6,477 nucleotides of DNA from an uncultured Cellvibrio sp. (GTDB lineage Bacteria; Pseudomonadota; Gammaproteobacteria; Pseudomonadales; Cellvibrionaceae), in the NCBI GenBank assembly GCA_946886255.1, contig CAMPIG010000283.1, forward strand, positions 1-6,477. Direction: 5' to 3'. The translations under genes and the position numbers were made by a program. Shown here in pieces: positions 5,668 through 6,477 of the stretch. The notes under the pieces are model-generated. The model searched no databases, was not told the DNA's origin, and saw only the letters and a program-made list of their open reading frames with translations. The first letter of the stretch is position 1; each line of letters opens with the position of its first letter.

Positions 5668-5946
5668 ATGAGTATGCAAACCGATCAGGAATACGAACTG
5701 GCCAAGGTGTTGGTGAGCGCGCTGGATCTTGAAGATATCAGCGCGGAAGATATTAACCCGGAAGCGCCCTTGTTTGACCCGAGCAAGCCCGACAGTCTGG
5801 GGCTGGACTCCATCGACGCACTGGAGATCTCCCTCGCGGTGGCCAAGCATTACAAGGTGCAATTAAAAGCTGACGACGAAAATAACAAGGCGATCTTTTT
5901 CAGCCTGCGCTCGCTGTGCACCTACATCAATAGTCAGCGCAGCTGA
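5668..5946 (+). CDS. Second acyl carrier protein (APE type)
   Basis: A 92-residue carrier protein. The phosphopantetheine site is LGLDSIDALEISL (44-56) with Ser48. Before it comes an unusual PLFDPSKPDS loop, and after it an ADDENNKAIFFSLRSL segment (68-83). Both are typical of APE ACPs and differ from the other ACP in this window, so the two proteins are not recent duplicates. It would carry either the aryl starter or the elongating polyene. Three ATGs lie close together (5664, 5668, 5674); AGGA at 5657-5660 is 7 bases before 5668, which opens the reading frame used. It is 12 bases after the methyltransferase stop and 16 before the membrane protein gene, indicating one transcript. Confidence 0.9.
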   Translation: MSMQTDQEYELAKVLVSALDLEDISAEDINPEAPLFDPSKPDSLGLDSIDALEISLAVAKHYKVQLKADDENNKAIFFSLRSLCTYINSQRS

Positions 5947-5962
5947 TCGTTCCTGCCGGGAT

Positions 5963-6477
5963 ATGCCACTCGCGCTGATCATCCTTTATCCCCTGCTGGT
6001 ACATCTCTCCGTGGTGATAGATGTACCGCAACTGCAAGTGGCTGCCATTATCTGTTTTGCCTGCGGCCTGTTGTTCAAAGGCTTGCAACGCGGCAATAAA
6101 ACCGCGTGGCTGGTGCTGGTGTGTGTCTGCCTGATCGCCTTGGGTTTTGGCTTTTTGAATATCACACTTTACGTGCTTTACCTGCCGCCGATTTTATTAC
6201 CTTTATTGTTATTGTTTGTCTTTGGCCGCACGCTGCTGCCCGGACAGGAATCCCTGGTCACCGCCATCGGCGAAGCCTCGCGCGGGCCACTGTCACCGGC
6301 CATGCGCCGCTACACCCGGCGCATCACGCAGTTCTGGTGCGGCGTATTTCTGGTGATGATGCTCTGGTCGATGATCCTGCCCTGGCTGGAGCAACCGGAC
6401 ATCTGGTCCTGGTTTACCAATGTCATCAACTATGGTTTGGTCGGTGTGTTGTTCATCGGAGAATTTATCCTGCGCAA
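5963..6477 (+). CDS. COG4648-type inner-membrane protein of APE clusters, 3' end cut by window edge
   Basis: From ATG 5963 the frame is open for 171 codons to the edge. It is strongly hydrophobic, with likely membrane segments at about 2-18, 24-39, 47-65, 67-87, 124-141 and 155-170. Between the fourth and fifth lies a conserved-looking cytoplasmic stretch, FGRTLLPGQESLVTAIGE, then RGPLSPAMRRYTRRIT (87-122). This pattern, including FGRTLLPG and RRYTRR, matches what I recall of the uncharacterised COG4648 family encoded next to the ACPs in E. coli, Vibrio and other APE clusters. Its function is unknown; membrane docking or transfer of the polyene is plausible. The ribosome binding site is weak (GGG 2 bases from the ATG), so translation may depend on coupling to the ACP gene 16 bases upstream. 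Confidence 0.8.
   Translation, partial: MPLALIILYPLLVHLSVVIDVPQLQVAAIICFACGLLFKGLQRGNKTAWLVLVCVCLIALGFGFLNITLYVLYLPPILLPLLLLFVFGRTLLPGQESLVTAIGEASRGPLSPAMRRYTRRITQFWCGVFLVMMLWSMILPWLEQPDIWSWFTNVINYGLVGVLFIGEFILR

Noticed and set aside
4843..5862. Minus-strand open frame of 339 codons
   Set aside because: It is antisense to the methyltransferase and the second ACP, both of which have clear family motifs and ribosome binding sites. The translation is His/Gln-rich with no recognisable domain, as expected for a shadow frame in GC-rich coding DNA.

Overview
This window carries most of the auxiliary half of an aryl polyene (APE) / xanthomonadin-type pigment gene cluster, arranged as two divergent gene sets. 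The base composition (moderately GC-rich, with a more AT-rich gene at the left end), the gene families and two hairpin repeats at 642-932 suggest a gammaproteobacterium. A Cellvibrio-like relative is my best guess from memory; it rests on no search.

Layout. Minus strand, read right to left from a promoter at about 4769: a chorismatase of the FkbO/Hyg5/XanB2 family (4717-3731), an HX4D acyltransferase (3749-2961, overlapping by 19 bases), a 168-base gap that may hold a secondary promoter, an acyl carrier protein (2792-2511), an ApeI-like hotdog dehydratase (2507-2136), a family 2 glycosyltransferase (2143-1397, overlapping by 8 bases), a YbgC/4HBT-type thioesterase (1375-953), a 372-base intergenic region with two long hairpin elements, and a LolA-like periplasmic carrier (580-1, cut by the window edge). 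Plus strand, read left to right from about 4862: a UbiE-like SAM methyltransferase (4900-5655), a second, different acyl carrier protein (5668-5946) and a COG4648-type membrane protein (5963 to the edge, partial).

How the genes fit together. The chorismatase would make a hydroxybenzoate (3- and/or 4-hydroxybenzoate) from chorismate as the aryl starter. The starter would be loaded onto an ACP by a ligase that is not in this window, extended by ketosynthases and a ketoreductase (also absent here) and dehydrated by the ApeI-like enzyme to give the conjugated polyene. The methyltransferase could decorate the aryl head. The acyltransferase, glycosyltransferase and thioesterase would release the chain or attach it to a lipid or sugar anchor. 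The LolA-like protein and the COG4648 membrane protein fit export or assembly into the outer membrane. The core ketosynthases, ketoreductase, ligase and MMPL-type exporter usual in such clusters would be expected just outside both edges.

The least explained part is 642-932. It holds two elements of 96 and 98 bases in inverted orientation that share one architecture and one conserved core motif but have unrelated, nearly perfectly paired outer stems.
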